A DNA stretch of 64,000 bases from Eremophila alpestris peregrina (lineage: Eukaryota > Chordata > Aves > Passeriformes > Alaudidae), in assembly GCA_009792885.1 (NCBI GenBank), contig WMCF01000029.1:3551324-3615323 (forward strand), given 5' to 3'. Below the pieces are notes generated by a model that saw nothing but the letters and a program-made list of their open reading frames with translations, did no database searches and had not been told where the DNA came from. Positions 1-15,100 of the stretch are shown piece by piece. Both the position numbers and the translations under genes were made by a program. Each line of letters begins with the position of its first letter. Positions within the stretch are counted from its first letter, which is position 1.

Positions 1-67
1 TGCTCATGCATCTTTCCAGCCTTATAATTTAGAAGCCTGAACTTTCATTGCACCTCTTTGTTTTCAG

Positions 68-193
68 ATCGGAATGAATGTCAAGAAATTCCCAATATCT
101 GCAGCCATGGGCAGTGTATTGACACTGTTGGAAGTTTCTACTGCATTTGTCACAATGGATTCAAAACCAACGATGACAGGACAATGTGTATAG
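68..193 (+). CDS. FBN1: FBN1 exon: cbEGF27 (human legacy exon 45 equivalent)
   Basis: This exon encodes one calcium-binding EGF module starting D-R-N-E-C, with six cysteines and the NICSHGQCIDTVGSF core. The acceptor is TTTTCAG and the length is 126 bases, phase 1-1. The donor is AG|GCAAGT, a non-canonical GC donor with otherwise perfect consensus. No in-frame GT donor lies close by. Confidence 0.95.
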   Translation: MGMNVKKFPISAAMGSVLTLLEVSTAFVTMDSKPTMTGQCV

Positions 194-3100
194 GCAAGTA
201 AAAGAATTTAAACTGAACTTAGGCTCCCATTAAAATAGTTAAGTCTGTCCTCTCTGTAATAATGAGTTACATTACAATATCTGAGATTGTGAGCCATTTA
301 CCACCAGATAAAGGTGCAAAACTGGCCATTAGAGGTGATAAGAGGCTGATACTGAATGAAAACCATCTCATTAAAGTAGAATGAACCTTTAAAATTACGT
401 ATCCTGTCTAATGAACTGCTAATGCTTTCATTTTTGAAGAAAATATTTCATTCTTCTCTAGAATTTTCTGGAGTGTTTTGTCCCATTTATTCCTTTAGGC
501 AAGAAATTTAATAGCTCCATATTGCAATGCAGTAGTTATATATGGCCTATTTGTTAATAGAGTGTATGAAAGGTAGATTTCTTGCCAGAAAAAAAATCTT
601 TTTCAGAAAGTCATCTTCATTAACTAGGGAATTTTGTATTTAACCCATTCACAGCTGTCAGTTCTGTGTTGTATAAACAAATTGAGATTTCAGAATGCTT
701 ACAATTAAAGATAGCTTACACATACTTTGGGAAGGGTGGTGTGGGAGCCACAGTAAAGTAAAAGATTGTTGGACCCTTGATTATTGTTGTAGATGTTAAT
801 ATCAGGTGTACAAACCTATGTAAAATCTCCTTTTTGGGAGCCAGGACAATGTTTTTCCCTTCCATTCAGTCTGTTGACAGTGGATTATTTCTCTCCTGTT
901 CCTTTGTAGATATTAATGAGTGTGAGAGAGATGCCTGTGGCAATGGGACCTGCAGGAACACCATTGGCTCCTTCAACTGCCGCTGCAACCTGGGCTTCAT
1001 CCTCTCCCACAACAACGACTGCATAGGTGAGAGTGCTGAGCCCAGCTCCTGCTCCTGGCACTTCCCACTCCTAAGGAAGTACCAGAAATGCCATCTTCTC
1101 TTCTGCATGAGCTCTGTGATTAAAGACAAAACCCTATTTGTCAGTCTCAAAAGTCTTTGATTATGCACTACTCACTTTTCTAGAGCCATTTGAAAGTTGG
1201 CGCAAGATACAGGAACATTTGGGTTTTGCTCCTGCTCTGACAATTTTATCATGTAGTAATTTCCTCTCACTTGCTTTTGGAATGGGATTATGTTATCAGT
1301 TGGTTGATATGGTGGAAACAGAAATCTCACCTACCCAGTTTCCATTGTTGCTGATGTTTCTGACATATTTCAATGTTACTTTTCTTAGATGTGGATGAGT
1401 GTGCAAGTGGAAATGGAATGCTCTGCAGAAATGGTCAGTGTGTGAACACCATTGGGTCCTTCCAGTGTCTCTGCAATGATGGCTATGAGGTGGCTCTGGA
1501 TGGAAGGACTTGTGTTGGTGAGTGTTTTCTTCTAAGGTTGAATAAAAGTGCAAACCTTGAGCAGATATGCTTAGTGAAAGAGCAGGCTCAGAGAGAACTG
1601 TCAGACTGCTGTCACTGTACCTAGCAGAAGGAAACAATGATAAGAGGACAAGAAGATGACTCCTCTCCCACTCCTGAAAAGTTCCACCTTCAGTTTGATG
1701 GAATCAAAATGGTCTCTGTCAGAGATTTACTGAGATAACAGCAATTACCTCAAATAAATGCTCTTTCTTTTCTTCTAGATATCAATGAGTGTGCACTGGA
1801 GCCTGGAAAATGCTCACCAGGCACCTGTCAGAACTTGGATGGCTCATTCAGATGTATCTGTCCTCCTGGATACATCCTGCAGAATGACCAGTGTGAAGGT
1901 GTGTACAGAACAATCCTTCTTCTCTCTTTCTTAGCTGCTCACAATTGTTACCTATTTCCTTTGCCTTTAAATGTGAGTAATGTTTAGTCTTTTGTGGCAG
2001 TCTGCAGTTCTGAACTGTAGCCACTAGTGAGTCTCTCACTTCCTAGAAAAGGTCTCACCAGCATTTGTTTGAACCAGAACTACTTGATCTGAACCCTGGA
2101 AAAATATAATCCCAGGCTAATTCCTTGGTGGTACATTGCTGAAGTTTGCCCACTGCCCGAGGATTTGAAAACTAACTGTGCATTTTGCACTTGGATTACT
2201 GCTTCCTCTTTCTGTTCTTTTTTGGGGCTTTTTTTGTCAAATATGATAGATATCAATGATGAATACAAAATTGCCCTTTATGTAGTACAGCTGCCAGTGT
2301 AAATATTATTATTTCTCATCTCTTTAATTACTTTTCTTACAGACATTGATGAATGTGTGGAACAGCCAGAAATCTGTGCCCTGGGCACATGCAGCAACAC
2401 TCCAGGCAGTTTCAAATGTCTGTGTCCAGAAGGCTTTGTATTGTCTTCCACAGGAAGGCGATGCCAAGGTAAGTTCATTCCTATTTTCTGGCATTTCAAA
2501 ATTTGTTTGCTGTTTCATAAAGGCCTTTTTAGCAAGCTGTTTCTAATACAGCAAGAAGGCTCTGGACTCAGACAGTGTTTTTCATGGGGAAAACATGATA
2601 ATTCTGTAGCTGGGGCCGAGTTCTGTCTTGCCCTAACATCTGTTTTTCATTAAACAGAACACTGCAATAAAAGGGATGAATTTAATGTTAAATGCATCAG
2701 GTTAAGCAAAGAAATTATGTTGTCCTGAAATCCTTTCTTGCACCCCTGGAAGAAATGTTGGGGCTACCTGGACCCAGCAACAAGACACAGAGATGGAGCA
2801 GGGCTACAGGCAGGAGACTAAAGGCAGCATTTCCATTTTAAGGCTCTCCTTAACCCTTACCACATTCACCATAACACTTGCTATATGCTCATCTTCTTTG
2901 CTAACACATGGGTGGAAAAAAGATTGTTGGAAAAAATTTGCAAACAATGAGCACCCATCTGTTCAGCCAACTCTGAAGTGTCTTTTGGCTTCCAGATTAC
3001 TGCATACACAGTTCAAAGACTTAATATGGGCACCAATAGATGAGATGCTAAAAGCTGAATATCTAGTCATTAAAAGCCACAGGTTAGTTTATTTTGTGTA

Positions 3101-6100
3101 TAAAGAACAAGCACAACTAATTAGGGAGTAGTTACTTTAAAGGCTTTGGAAATGATGAACTAGATACAGCATTAAATGTCCTATACACTGTGCACAGTGG
3201 GAACCACTGATGAGTAAGACCTTTATAAGGACCTCTGTAGTTTTGCTTGGCACAGAGCAGTGATGCTTGTTGACACCACAGTGAGTTCTTCACTTCACAG
3301 TGGGCTAAATGAAATTGTGGTTTTGGTAAAAATGAATCCAACCTGAAGTAAACATTCATCCAAGTCTTCAAACCACCATGCAGTTTGGCACAGTTACTTC
3401 ACTCAACATCAAGAAAGCATGTTTCTGCTGTGTTTATGTAGCTTGTATGAATGAAGTTTCTTTAGTCTGAGGGCTTTCTTCTCTTCAGGTAAGAATAAAA
3501 AAAAAAATCACGAAAACTCACCAAGAAACAAAATCCTAAAACAGAATGCACCCCAATCTTGTACTTATTAAACATAGACCACTGTTCCACACAATGTCAG
3601 AGGAAAATGCACACTTGTGTATGAACTTCAGAATGCCTTCTCTCATTGCCCTAAAGAGAACTGTTCTTTTTTCAAGTTTTGTATAAAACTTCCCATTACC
3701 TAGGACTTTGTTAAAACCTGGACATTGTCCAGCATTGATGCTGCAGCCGGAAAAGTGGATGAGCAGCTGCTTCCAGAAGTGCCCTGCTGCTGTCCCCCTG
3801 CCAGCACAGAGAGCTGCCAGCTCCCTGCCTGCTGCATGTCTGTGGTCTGTGATCTCAGCTCTGTCCAGCATCCTGGTTACCCAGCTCCAGGGGATAAAAT
3901 GTGGTGCCACAGGGAGAGTTTGTTTGTGTGTACCTCCGGAAGAATGAGGAAGGAAAGGGCTGTTGAAAATTGCCTCTCATTTTAGCACTACACAATATTG
4001 TCATTGCAAGCTGATGAAAACCTCTTGACTTGAGTGATTCTTACTAGTAATAGAATATAAATTCATGAGGCAATATTCAGTGTTTTCAAAAGGGAGTGAG
4101 GGTAAGAGGACAGTACAGGACTTCCATTTCTGCTGGACCAAAGAGGAAAACCCTTGCTTTTCCATGACTGGAGAAGGAAACCATCCCATAGCTTTCCTTT
4201 ACTGAGTAGTGAGTTTCCCTCCTTATTCAAACCTTCCACAGTCAGAGACAATGATGGTCCCTATCAACAGAGCTCAATGGAAGTTGGGTGTTTTGGTGGG
4301 GGGTATCCTGTAATTTTGCTAAGTGAAAATTGTGCCAAGGTTACCCTAACTGCTCATAACAAGTTTTTTTCTCTATGCAGATCTGAGAGTGAGCTACTGC
4401 TTTACCAAGTTTGAAGATGGAAAGTGCTCTGTGCCCAAGTCCCGAAACCACTCCAAACAAGAGTGCTGCTGTGCCCTGAAGGGGCAGGGATGGGGAGATC
4501 CCTGTGAACTGTGCCCAGAGGAAGCAGATGGTGGGTTATTGCCTAGCTTACCATACTGCCTCTCTGAACTGAAGGGAGGTTGGGATTCTTATTAGTAGGA
4601 ATTTTGAAAAATAATTTTCTAAAGGTGTTTAACTCCAGTAATTGTCATAGGTCTCTGTAAACTGGATACCATTGCAGTCTAAAAAACCATGTCCTTTGGA
4701 TAGTCAGATATCAAAAATATTCCTTTGCTTATAGATTTGTTACAGTGTTTAGGTGCTGGGTATTTTGCTGTGGAGGTACCACATACACAAAGTGGAAAGC
4801 AGCAAGTAGGTCCTTGATAGGCTCTGAGTAGCAATTCCTGTAAGACAAAATGGAATTCTTCTAACTGAAAATAGGTATAGGAAGAGGTGCCATAAACATG
4901 AAATCTCATTAAAATAAAACCCCAGACAGTTAAACTAGATCTGCATCTGAATTTTGTTATTAAGGCAATGGAAATTTGCAATCTTATCAATGTGAATGAC
5001 TTGCAAAAATAGCAGGGGACAACAAAATGCCGGTCTTGAGGAAGGAAAGCCTGCCTGGACCATTGCTAAAGAAACACTTTCCTTTGTTGGTATCCTTCTT
5101 AAGACTGAGTAACTTGACATGAAGCCACTCAAAGGCCTCTGCAGCGTGGTGCTGCAGTTTGCTGAACAGACTCTGATCTGTGCTGACAGACAGGTTAACA
5201 GCATTACTGCTTTCAGCAGGACATGGCTGCAGTGCACTTCATTCATCAGTCATGTGGATGTTCTGCAGAAAACCCTCACAGAGGCCGAGGTTAGAAAAGA
5301 GAATTAGAAGTGCCAGTTGCAATATTCCTCCTATTCCTGCTGCCTGTGCATGGTTCATTCCTTTAACATGGACCATGTGAACCAAAGTCAGCTGAAAAGC
5401 ACAGCTTATGTTGCAGCATTTCCTTGAAGTGTCAGCACGTGTATTTTTCACAGTCCAAACTCTCCCAAAGGATATCAAGGCCCTTTTCTCTCTTCTTTCA
5501 AAAGAGCTTTAAGATAGCTGAGTCTGGATTAAATTACACCTTCTTCAGAAAATGTAGGAAATTTTACTTTTACAACAGATAAAATGCAGTCACTACTACT
5601 GATACTTCTAAAATAGAAATGCTGCATAAGTTTGTTTCATTAGGAAGTTAAATCCTGCTAATTATTCACAGGCTTTTATACATATACATACAGGAGATCA
5701 GCTGAAATGTAAAGCAAATAGACAGTTTTTGCATGAGTATAAAATGATAAATGTATACATTTATATACTTTTTTTCTGGACCTGAACATGAGGAGGATGA
5801 ACTGATGTTCAGCAGTGGTGATGTGTAGTTTGTGCAGAATGCTGATTGCCAAGATAGAATTTAACATATGGTTTGATTTACATGGGGTTTTTTTCAGAGG
5901 CATTCAGACAGATTTGTCCATTTGGAATTGGCATCCTTGTTGGACCTGGAGATGCAAGGCTGGGTAAGTGCCTGAACTTCATGGTGCCACTTCTGCATCA
6001 ATGTCTCTTTTCCACCAATAAGCCATTCTCCAATTCAATTGAGAATAACACCTCTGCAACTATTTCCTAAAGCCATGAATTGTGAAAACTTCTGTACCTT

Positions 6101-9100
6101 TTGTTTTCCCCAATTTTTCTTAATGATGTCAAATTCCAGCTTGAATATCTCAAATATCAGAAATTAAACTTCTTTTAGAGCTAGGAAACTTATGTAGGAT
6201 CTAGAGAATGGATCTAATGTCACGTAGCACGCTTGTCTTTCCTTATACAATATGTGTAGCCTGTTTACAGTAAATGGTTTTAATCCTCCAGAAGTGCAAA
6301 CCACAGTTTCCCAGATCACTTCAGTACATTCTGTTCTCTCCCAAGACAAACAGCACTTCAGCCTTATTGGCAAAAGTTTGTATTTAAGGAGCACTGGATG
6401 ACTACTGCTTTTCATATCTGCTGCTCTGTCTGTAGCCCCAGTCAGAGAGGTTTATATCTGACATTTAGAATCAGTTTCTTTTCTGCATTCTGAAAGCTGG
6501 CCTGCAAAACAAATTCTGTGCCCTAATCCTAAATATGTCAGAATTTAAACATTAGTAGTTTTTGTGATCTCAGAAATATTTCTTGCTGGAACACTTGTTC
6601 TTTGAGAAAAGTCTATAAGCACATGAAGCCAGTTGCACTTACTGTGTTGTTTGTATTTCTGGTTAAGATGTGGATGAGTGCCTTGATCCTGATAACTGTA
6701 AATTTGGGCAGTGTATCAACACGGATGGGTCCTTCCGCTGCGAATGTCCCTATGGTTACATCCTCCAAGGAGCAGAGTGTGTGGGTAAGTAGAGCTCTTC
6801 CAGCTAAGGCTAAGCATGGCATTATGGAGCAGTGGGGCTGTTTTATTCTAACATTGTGGAGTTTTCATCCCTGCTAGTGCTTAAAACCTGCCAGGGCAGG
6901 GCCTGAGCAATCTGCTCCAAGCTGGCCCTGCTCTGGCTGAGTGTTTGATCCAAATAACCTCTAGCAATCCCAAATTATTCTAGGAGTCTGTGGTTCTTAT
7001 TCAGTACTTTAAGTGAGTTCTTGCATTTTCTAGTTTTTCTGGTTGTACATCAACAACATAGATTTTTTATCATTTTGGTTGAGTATAACCATGTATTGTT
7101 GCCTTGCTCTAACAACTTGCAGATACTGATGAATGTGCTGTTGGAAACCCATGTGGAAATGGAACTTGCAGGAATGTGATAGGAGGCTTTGAATGTACCT
7201 GTGTAGAAGGATTTGAGCCTGGGCCAATGATGACTTGTGAAGGTGAGACTCCCTTGTGCTAAGGATGTTGCTGTAATTGTGTTCCCTGATTTTGAAAACA
7301 GCTGAGGGGAGTAAAGGAGCTTTAACAATAAAATATGGACACCTGGAACAATACCTCTTTATCTGAAATGGGAAAATGGGCTCCTCCTTCCTGTATCCCC
7401 CTTGAATTGCAGTATGTATTTCTGCCTGGAGCTGGGGACAGACTTTCAGGTGGTATCTACTAAGGGACTGCCCAGAGAGGAGCATGTTGGGGTGCAGTCT
7501 CCTCAGAACAGTTCCCAGAAGTGCTGCTTATTGTGTGTACAGTTTTTGCCCACCTCCTTGAGTGAAGAGACTCTGGATGATGATGATAGGAAATGGGCTG
7601 CTTGAGCGAGTTAGGGAAGAAACAGGGAACAAACAAGAAAATACAAATACAGTACTCAACAATTACCATGGTACCCCTGGGCTGAATATTTTTCATGCCT
7701 TGGTGTCCCATTTCAAAAATTAAAATTTGAAAATGCACAAAGAGAAGTGAGAAAGATCAGAGGTATAGAAGGGACACTCAGAAAATAAATTAAAATTTTT
7801 CAGTGTGGAAAATGTGGAAGAGATATATGATTTTATAAAGCCACAAGTGGTAAAAGTACTAAAAATAGAGGGACCATGTTATACAAACCAAAGCAAACAT
7901 TGTTATATGCATGGTACTTATTTAAGTTGTGGAACCCTTTGCTGCAAAATATTAGTGAGGCCACAAGTATAAATTGACCCAGAAAGAGATTATGCCAGTT
8001 TGTGTGGGAGTCCATCAGTGGAAATTAAACTTGATAGTTTGGTTGTGGCTTTTGCCTGTGGAAGTCCTTAAACTGTGAGGCAGTATCAGGGGAAAGATCT
8101 CTGCATACATGGCATGAGGTTTTTAATATTCATCTCCTTCTGTTACAGCCAGGGAGAGGAGAATGTCCTAGGACGTTCTGACACTGTCCTCTGACTTGAC
8201 ACAGCTGTTCCTAAATTGTCTGTCACAATCTATTTCTTTGCAAGCCCATGCAAAAGAATGCTTTTATTTTTGCACCAGATTGCATTATTTTTACATACAG
8301 TTAGAGCTTCATTCACTCCCTGTGGAATTTGGTAAAAGCTCAGATTGCAGAGGAGGAGCTAGCAGAGTGCACAAACACCACTATATAGCAGTAATTACTC
8401 AGTAGTCCAGGCTGTATGTAAATGCACTTCAAAATAATATTTCTATTTGTTTTATGAAATTCAGTTTATGAAGAAGCTGAATTAGTGCATGGAGAATTTA
8501 AATAACCAATCAAAAAACCAAACCTAGGTGTGGAAAAGATACAGTTTTAACTGAGCAAGTATTTTGGCAGCCCGGATCTGGAAATTATTTCCATTGGCTG
8601 CTTGCTGTTGAACTTACTGAAACTTCAGGTAGCTGTGCAAACATCCTGGCGTGTCTGGTGCCTGCTTCTCTGCAGAAATCCATGAAGAGTAGAAACAAGG
8701 GTTCCCAGCTATTAAAATCTAGTTCTCAGCAAACTGGGATCTGTGCTATTGCCTGTAGGTAAAACCTGAGTTTCACACGAGTGTTTCCTCTCCCCTGTGG
8801 TCTGTGTTGCTCCCACTGCAGATGTCAATGAGTGCATTCAGAACCCCCTGCTCTGCGCTTTCCGCTGCGTGAACACCTTTGGCTCCTACGAGTGCAAGTG
8901 CCCCGGGGGGTACGTTCTGCGCGAGGACCGCAGGATGTGCAGAGGTAACGCTCCCTCCACACTCTCACACTCAGGAGTGAATGATTTCAGTTCCTGCAGG
9001 GGCAGGGCTCTGACTCACTGCACTGTCTTGGGCCAGGGTTTTAATCCCAGGAAGTAACTGAGTCAGAAAGAATTTGGGATGAAATTCTATGGTTTGCGTT

Positions 9101-12100
9101 ATGCACTTGATTGTACTAGGCCTGTCCTGCCAGTAAATGTATACATCTGCCTAAAGTGAGGTCATATCAGATGATGTGGTTTTGTCTTGCCCTAAAAATG
9201 GGCATTTGGGGGAAATCAATTTGCTCAAGGCTAATATATTTTATAGTTGGTTTAGAAAAATAAATGTATGTGTAGGGTTTGATTGTGATTGAGATTCCAA
9301 AAGAGTTTACTGTTGTGAATTTCCAGCATCATGTCTATATATAATAAAGTCTAAACCTTGTGTTTTAGATCAGAATGAGTGTGAAGAAGGAATTCATGAC
9401 TGTGACTCAAAACAGATGGAATGCAAGAACCTAATTGGCACCTATATGTGTATCTGTGGGCCTGGTTATCAGCGCAGACCGGACGGGGAGGGCTGCATTG
9501 GTGAGTGACACTGAGATGTTGAAGCTCTTGAAATATACAGTTCCTCAGCAGGGCTAAACATTTTGGATTAAATGAAGTGATGAGAAATTCAGGGGCAGAA
9601 TTGCACAACTACTTGTGTAAATGGATCCATTGGTGCTGCACACACTTGGTTTTGCTGTTCAGGTGTACACATCTGTGGGCAGGAAGTAGAAAATCTGGGT
9701 GTGGGTGTCTTTACAATCTGTTTGTACTGCTGCTGCTGAATGCTCTGAGGGAAGAAGGTGAGGATTTGGGTTGGTTGCTGTAGGCTTGTTTATCTCTGCT
9801 AGCATGAATGAGAGTAGATTTGTATTTTTTTTAAACCTTGGATGGCATTCAGAAGTGCAGTGTAACTATGAAAAATTTTGAAAACCAGTGAGGAATGTAC
9901 TGCAGATATAATATATATAACAATTGTGAGCTAGATGGCCATCTTGCCTCTTCAAATTGAATAAAAGAAACTTTAAAAAATAAGAAAAAAAATTGAAATC
10001 GGCAGAATGCACAGCATAAGAGTTCCATACCAACCTCTTACCTACATTAATCTAATAATGGGCTTTATTTTTGTCGTGAAATTTCAAAACTGCAGATGAG
10101 AATGAGTGTCAGACCAAACCTGGGCTCTGTGAGAACGGCCGCTGTGTGAACACGGTGGGGAGTTTCAGGTGTGAGTGCAACGAGGGCTTCACAGTCAGTG
10201 ACACCCAGGATGAGTGCCTTGGTAAGTCCCAATTTACACCTGAATGAGCTGGCACTTGCATTGCAGCAATGAGGGCTGAAATTAAACTGAGAAATGTATG
10301 GTGAGAAAAAACACTCTTGAATTTACATGCCTTTGGGAAGGGGCTTCGTATGTAGGTGTCCTGTTGCAAGTTCCTTCTTCCCATGCTCCCCATATCCCTG
10401 CCTCAGTCAGTCCAGCTGGGGTGGCTTGCTATGAAAGCTAGCTGTTCCATGGTTTCAGTCAGCCAGGAACTGCTCTGACATTTCTTTGGTCCTGATTTTC
10501 AGCCTTTTTCTCTAGGTTTAAACAGAAACATATATTTTTATATGTATACTGTGACTTCTTGTCTTCCACCATTTGCTAAATTTCTTGTCTTTGTTTCCCC
10601 TAGATGTCACTCTCTCGTTCTTACTGCTGGTAGTCTTTCCCTCTCAGTTCCACAGTCTCAGGGTGAAGTATTGCCCTTTCTGTTATATTTCTGACTAAAT
10701 TCTCAGCACCTCATGACCCTCTGGAATTCACCATTAGGATTCTTTGTGATGCATAATTTGTCTTGCAGACAACAGGGAGGGCTACTGCTTCACTGAAGTC
10801 CTGCAGAGCATGTGCCAAATCGGGTCGAGCAACAGGAACGCTGTCACCAAGTCGGAGTGCTGCTGTGACGGCGGCCGGGGCTGGGGACAGAACTGTGAGG
10901 TCTGTCCCTTCCCAGGCACTGTGGCCTTCAAGAAGCTTTGCCCTCATGGCCGAGGATACACATCCAGTGGAGCAGGTACTTGTCATTTAATGAGCTCTTA
11001 GACAACAGCAAATTCAGTGATAAACTATAAACTCTCTTTTTTGCATATTTGAACACTGTAATGTCCTTAACGTTTTGGATATCAGCTGAAATTTTGTGAG
11101 ATTTTTCATGTTGTGCAAGTATAGTCCTTTGGGAGGAAGGTGCACAGACAGGCCCTGGATGATGAGGGATCCATCCCATCTTGGCAGATACTTGCTGTGT
11201 GTCCTGGTTGACTGACATGCACTCAAATGGGAATTTGCTGTCTCACATTCAAGTGTGGTGCAGGCACACATTGAGAGCCATTTGTGTACATGAATGCAAG
11301 GTGATGTTTGATTTGTGAAGGCTGATTCATGATCAGCTGCAGTTGTTCCCTTCCACTTACAGCTTGTTCATTACATAAGAAAGTCAGATTAATACTCCAT
11401 TCTGTATTTTTCCACTTACTATTTCTCCTTAAATCTCTGCAATATTTCACTATTTTATGTATGGTGTGGGTTTCTCTGTGTCAGCTCACAAGAATCTGTT
11501 GAAGCTGGACAAAATCAGTTTTGTTCCATTGAGAACTGACCCTGGTTTCATTGCAGATATTGATGAGTGCAAGGTTATTCACGACGTCTGCCGCAATGGG
11601 GAGTGCATCAATGAGAGGGGAACTTACCACTGTCTCTGCAATCTGGGCTATACCACAGATGTCACTGGCACTCTTTGCATTGGTAGGTTTGTCATTCTGG
11701 TGTTTGTGTATAAAGTCTATTGCTAAGAGAGGACTTGAAGAAGGAAATAGAAGGATTTTGAAAAATGAGAAAATAACATGTTGCTTGTTAATGCTTTGGG
11801 GATTTGGATTTTCTTTTGATCTATCCTGAACATTTTGTAAAACATTATCACAAATCTTGATCACCAGCACTGAGGTATCTGGTTTTGCTTCTTGTAGATC
11901 TGAATGAATGCAATGAGTCTCCAAAACCTTGCAATTTCATCTGCAAAAACACAGAGGGGAGCTACCAGTGTTCATGTCCAAAAGGATACATCCTGCAAGA
12001 AGATGGGAGAAGCTGCAAAGGTAAAAAAAATCAAGAAAAGAATTTACTGCAGAAACTGGGTTTCACAAGCAAAAATAATTGCAAGGGCATTTAAATTATG

Positions 12101-15100
12101 CAAAGCTGTCTCCTTGATTCATGTGAGTATTTCCACTAAAGACAGTGGAAGTGGCCTACACAGGTTGGAGCTGGTATTTCACTTAATTTCTTGTTAATTT
12201 GGATGAACAACAGACTGACAGGAATTTTTGCAGATGGATGGCAGCTGATCTTATGAAGATTTTATAATTAATAATATATATGATTGTTCTTATTTTGGTG
12301 AGCCTGTTTGTTTAAGCCATATAATTCAATGATAAATTAATCTTATTGGATGCAAAGATGACCATGGTCTGCAGTGCATTGCCCAGCATCAACAGAATTT
12401 TTACCTACTGCATTTGCATCATGCTGGATAAGAATATCAGTGCAGGAGAGACTTTGGAATATTCGTTAAAATAAAATACATTTATGTGTCTTGGTAACTA
12501 AGATTTGATTTAAACCACACAAGTTAGAGCAGCAATTCCAAATTTGGCATGGAGAAGGACAGCATACTTTGTTGTTAGCATTTCAGTATTTCTTTTGGAG
12601 TAATACTGTGCTTCAGTGCAAGGCCATTTTCCAGTCTGCCAGGTCTCATGAAGATGGTGACTTCCCATTTATTGGCTGAGCAGACATTTATTATACCACA
12701 CAACTTTCAGACAGATGAGAGTGGTGTCTGCAATTCAGGGTTAGCATAGACACTGTGTAGCTCCCAAGTGCCATTCATTGAATGTGGGGCTTCATGTAAG
12801 AGGAACTGGAGACCAGTGTGGAAAGTGAGATGTAAATTCTAAAGGCTTTATATGATGTTATTTATTTGTAATCACTTCTTTCTGAGTACTGGGAACATAA
12901 GTGAAAGACGTTTTCTTTTTTATTTTAGATCTTGATGAATGTGCAACAAAGCAGCACAACTGCCAGTTCCTTTGTGTCAACACTATTGGAGGATTCACTT
13001 GCAAATGTCCACCTGGATTCACTCAGCACCATACAGCCTGCATTGGTAGGTGATGTGGGAAGGTAGACACAGATTTGGGATTTATTATTGACTATTACTC
13101 CAGAAGTAAAGTAGCAAGGAGGTAAAATCATCTTCCTGAGGAACCAAATGGAAACAGGCCAGATTCTGATCCTAATCCCACCAGAGATGCAAAGAGGCTC
13201 CTTCCTCCTACCTTCCCTTGCTTTCATAATCTGTCTTTGAGTTTTGCACTTGCAAGAACCAGCCAGTAAAAACACCACTTTGTAATTCTTGCCTTACCCT
13301 TTCTTAGGCATTGAGCAAAAAAAATAGTTCTGTTTCTCTTTTAGTAGCTCATTGAAATCATGTTAAGGCTTCTTGAAAGAGCTATGAAATACACATTTCT
13401 GCAGTTGTCCTCTAAACACATACCCACTGGGTACATGGGAATGTTAAACTAAACTGCTTCCTCCTGCAAAGCTTTCTGCTCTGCAAGCTGGATCCTGTTT
13501 GTGTGTCAGTTTGATGATCCCATGGTATAGGTGGGAATTTGGAGGTGTAGGAGTCCAAAACATTAAACTCCATATTCCTGGTGAAGAAAAGAAAGTTTAT
13601 TTTCCTATTACTTTTGTGTTTCCAAATTGAAAAGAAGGCAGTGTAAACTGTCTTGTAATGCAAAGTGAGAAGCTGGGAGGGCAGTGGGACACCTGATGTG
13701 CCTTTACCTCCTGCCACAACCCTTCCATCACCACCATGGCCAAAACACCAGCTTTGAAGTGACAACTATAAACTAACACTGAGCTTTGGTCTCCCTCAGA
13801 CAACAACGAGTGTGCTACTGAGATCAACATTTGTGGGGCAAAGGGCATTTGCCAGAATACACCAGGAAGTTTTGTTTGTGAGTGTCAACGTGGCTTCTCA
13901 CTTGATCAAACTGGGCAGAGCTGTGAAGGTGGGTACAACACAGAGCATTTCACTTGGCCTTCTCTTGCTTCCTTAATCTTCTTTCAGCCATACTGTCACC
14001 CAAGGGAGGACCTATGGAGTGAGCACCAAAATCTGCAGAAGCAAGCATGTGTGGGTTGAAGTGAGTGGGGTACAGAAATCTAGCAGCAAGGCAGTATTCC
14101 TCTCCATGGGCTAGAAGAAATGGATATATTTTGTGATTCTAAAGAGCTGCACAGATATTTTCTGAGGAGATGTGGCCTGGAGTGTTTCAGTTTAAGTGTC
14201 CTAAGTTCAGTGAACCTCTTCTGAATCCTGTGTGGATTTCTGAGGGATTTATCAAGGACAGGAAGTCTTGCATCTCCAAGGTGATCTGTTAAAGAGAGAG
14301 TTCAAGGGCTGTAGACTTATTCCTCTGGGTCCTTAGAGCCTTCTCCTGGGAAAGAGTTTGAGTTCTTTTGAAAAGAGGTATACCGGGATTTTGGGTTGGA
14401 GGCCTGGGTAAAAGCAAGGGTCTGTCTGCTGTGGAGCTGGGACCCTTAGGAAGGCATTAGGGATCCCATATACAAATGGCTTTCTGCTGTCTGCTCCATA
14501 GCTGAATTGAAAACCTGAAAATTTTTGCTGAATGTGAGAGCTTTCCATGGTTTTCAGCCCTTTATTACTTGCTGTGGAGCCACAAATGCAAACCCCAAAG
14601 GCCCAAAGTGGTCAGATTTTTGGAAGATGCTGAAATATACCTATATATATGATAAATGAATATATATGATTATTTGTACCATGTTTTCCAAATACAGCAT
14701 AATTTGAGCTTCTCTCCCAAAACTCAGAGTGTGTTTCACCCTTTTAGATGTTGATGAATGTGATGGCAACCACCGGTGTCAGCATGGCTGCCAGAATATC
14801 ATTGGAGGATACAGGTGCAGCTGCCCACAAGGATATCTCCAGCATTACCAGTGGAACCAATGTGTTGGCAAGTCACTTTTGTCAATTCATACATTAAAAT
14901 GCATGTTACTTTTGTTAGCAGCAAGAAGTGAAGGGCAATAGTGCAGTTTGCCAAACTTCCTTTTTCTGATTATAGTTTGCTAAGTTCATCAGAGTTTCAT
15001 TACAAGTGTGGTCTCCTGTGAAGGCAGAGTGGGTATGAAGCCCACAGTAGCCCATGTCCTGGTTCAGGAAGTGTTTAAGCACAAAGCTCTCTTGGTGCAG

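Noticed and set aside
777..1160. ATG-led open frames that overlap single FBN1 exons and run into introns
   Set aside because: They contain true exon codons but read through the splice sites. The spliced exon coordinates replace them.
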